Shown piece after piece: positions 62,888-64,000 of a stretch of DNA of 64,000 nt (position 1 is its first letter; every line of letters starts with the position of its first letter). The translations under genes were made by a program, and so were the position numbers. Location: the NCBI RefSeq assembly GCF_012317045.1, contig NZ_CP051154.1, positions 2,852,001 through 2,916,000 of the forward strand. The letters run 5' to 3'. The DNA comes from Leifsonia sp. PS1209. Lineage in GTDB: Bacteria; Actinomycetota; Actinomycetes; Actinomycetales; Microbacteriaceae. The notes under the pieces were generated by a model. The model was given only the letters and a program-made list of their open reading frames with translations, did not search any database and had not been told where the DNA came from.

Positions 62888-64000
62888 GTGCTCGTCATCC
62901 TCGGATTCGCCATGATCCTCACCTTTATGGCGCTCATCATGACCAAACGGCTGACGCCGATGGTCGCCCTCATCCTCGTTCCGACCATCTTCGGGCTGTT
63001 CGCCGGGGCGGGCCTCGGGCTCGGCGACATGATCCTCAAGGCCATCGGCGACCTCGCGCCGACCGCCGCGCTGCTGATGTTCGCGATCATGTTCTTCGGC
63101 ATCATGATCGACGTCGGGCTGTTCGATCCGCTCATCCGGTTCATCGTCCGGTTCCTCGGAAACGACCCGGCCAAGGTGGTCATCGGCACGGCCGTCCTCG
63201 CCGGAGCCGTGTCCCTCGACGGCGACGGGTCGACCACGTTCATCATCACCACGTCTGCGATGCTGCCGATCTACCTCAGGCTCGGGATGAGCCCTGTCGT
63301 GCTCACCTGTGTCGCCGGCCTGGTCAACGGCACCCTGAACATCGTCCCGTGGGGCGGCCCGACCGCCCGGGCGGCGTCGGCGCTGGGCGTCTCCCCGACG
63401 GACATCTTCGTGCCCATGCTCCCTTCGCTCGGCGTCGGCCTGGTCGTGGCGTTCACGCTGATCTGGATGCTCGGCCTCGGCGAGCGCCGCCGGCTCGGCA
63501 CGCTGGCCCTCGCGACTCCGATGCTGCAGGAGACGGAGACGGTCGGCGCGGGCAGCGCATCCACCGGCCGGTTCTCGCTGTTCCAGGGCGGGCGGCTGGT
63601 CCGTGGAACGCAGGCTGCTCCCGGCGCGCGCGGCTCGGTCGACACCACCGGCATCGTCACGGTATCCGGCGCGAAGCCCGACCGCGGGGACACCGCGATG
63701 GCCGACACCATGCTCGACCCGAACCGCGCCACCCTCCGTCCACGCCTCATCTGGGTGAACCTCGCCCTCACGCTCGTCGTGATGGTGCTGCTCGTGCTCG
63801 ACGTGCTGCCGCTGGCGTACATCTTCATGGTCGGCACCGCCCTCGCCCTGGTGATCAACTTCCCGAAGCTGCGCAGCCAGGCGGACGAGATCGTCGCGCA
63901 CGCACCGAGCATCGTCGGCGTCGTGTCGATGGTCCTCGCCGCCGGGGTGCTCGTCGGAGTGCTGAACGGCACGGGCATGGTGACCGCGATGGCCAACTGG
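62888..64000 (+). CDS. CitMHS-family citrate/organic acid transporter (3' end beyond the window)
   Basis: 371 codons are visible from a GTG start behind AAAGGAG; the frame is open at the right edge. About nine membrane helices are seen, starting VLVILGFAMILTFMALIM. Motifs: AIMFFGIMIDVGLFDP, SLDGDGSTTFIITTSAMLP and VNIVPWGGPTARA-like GTLNIVPWGGPTARAAS, as in CitM-type proton/metal-citrate symporters. Residues about 215-270 form a hydrophilic loop. Control by the divergent kinase/regulator pair is inferred. Confidence 0.9.
   Translation, partial: MLVILGFAMILTFMALIMTKRLTPMVALILVPTIFGLFAGAGLGLGDMILKAIGDLAPTAALLMFAIMFFGIMIDVGLFDPLIRFIVRFLGNDPAKVVIGTAVLAGAVSLDGDGSTTFIITTSAMLPIYLRLGMSPVVLTCVAGLVNGTLNIVPWGGPTARAASALGVSPTDIFVPMLPSLGVGLVVAFTLIWMLGLGERRRLGTLALATPMLQETETVGAGSASTGRFSLFQGGRLVRGTQAAPGARGSVDTTGIVTVSGAKPDRGDTAMADTMLDPNRATLRPRLIWVNLALTLVVMVLLVLDVLPLAYIFMVGTALALVINFPKLRSQADEIVAHAPSIVGVVSMVLAAGVLVGVLNGTGMVTAMANW

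Overview
The window is high-GC actinobacterial DNA, most likely from a Microbacteriaceae genome (Leifsonia-like). The evidence is GC-rich third codon positions, many short or absent 5' leaders (an ATG or GTG 6-8 nt after a -10-like hexamer), a DtxR/IdeR-type iron regulator with a matching iron box, HrcA/CIRCE control of groEL, and gene neighbourhoods I know from mycobacteria (serC with DUF2530 and DUF3027, an XPB helicase pair, and a DUF3263/LytR_C pair near groEL). This placement is inference from gene content only. There is no rRNA, tRNA, CRISPR array, transposase or phage gene. The largest stretch without a confident complete gene is 1-337.

Layout. 1-7449 holds the 5' end of a leftward gene behind a long leader, dtxR, serC, two DUF genes, a cold-shock protein and the XPB helicase pair. 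7457-10518 is a two-gene leftward cassette for a surface protein with an LAATG sorting signal and a secreted subtilase with three cell-wall-binding repeats. 10613-14395 is a leftward operon (oxidoreductase, folP paralogue, RibD-like reductase, APH-like kinase). 14522-16971 is a rightward response regulator and histidine kinase, followed by groEL with tandem CIRCE sites, a second cold-shock gene, the LytR_C/DUF3263 pair, msrB with a nitroreductase, and a DMT transporter. 22356-26597 carries branched-chain 2-oxoacid dehydrogenase E1a-E1b-E2 with a divergent Lrp regulator.

26615-39409 is a complete phenylacetate (paa) catabolic island in two divergent blocks. The ligase PaaK, ring-1,2-epoxidase PaaABCDE, isomerase PaaG, ring-opening PaaZ and beta-oxidation enzymes PaaF, PaaH and PaaJ would take phenylacetate to acetyl-CoA and succinyl-CoA. 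A TetR regulator and two copies of a 22-bp PaaR-like operator tie the blocks together. Each operator lies between a hotdog thioesterase gene and a catabolic operon.

39507-48197 is mixed: an FMN monooxygenase, MFS transporter with GntR regulator, maltokinase-like kinase, M23 peptidase, signal peptidase I, a small unknown gene, and a siderophore-interacting protein behind an iron box. 48303-59931 looks like a locus for plant arabinose/galactose polymers: a LacI regulator with araB-araD-araA, then an ABC sugar importer with a GH35 beta-galactosidase under a second LacI regulator that has twin palindromic operators. The window ends with a YCII protein and a citrate/dicarboxylate two-component system divergent from a CitMHS transporter cut by the right edge.
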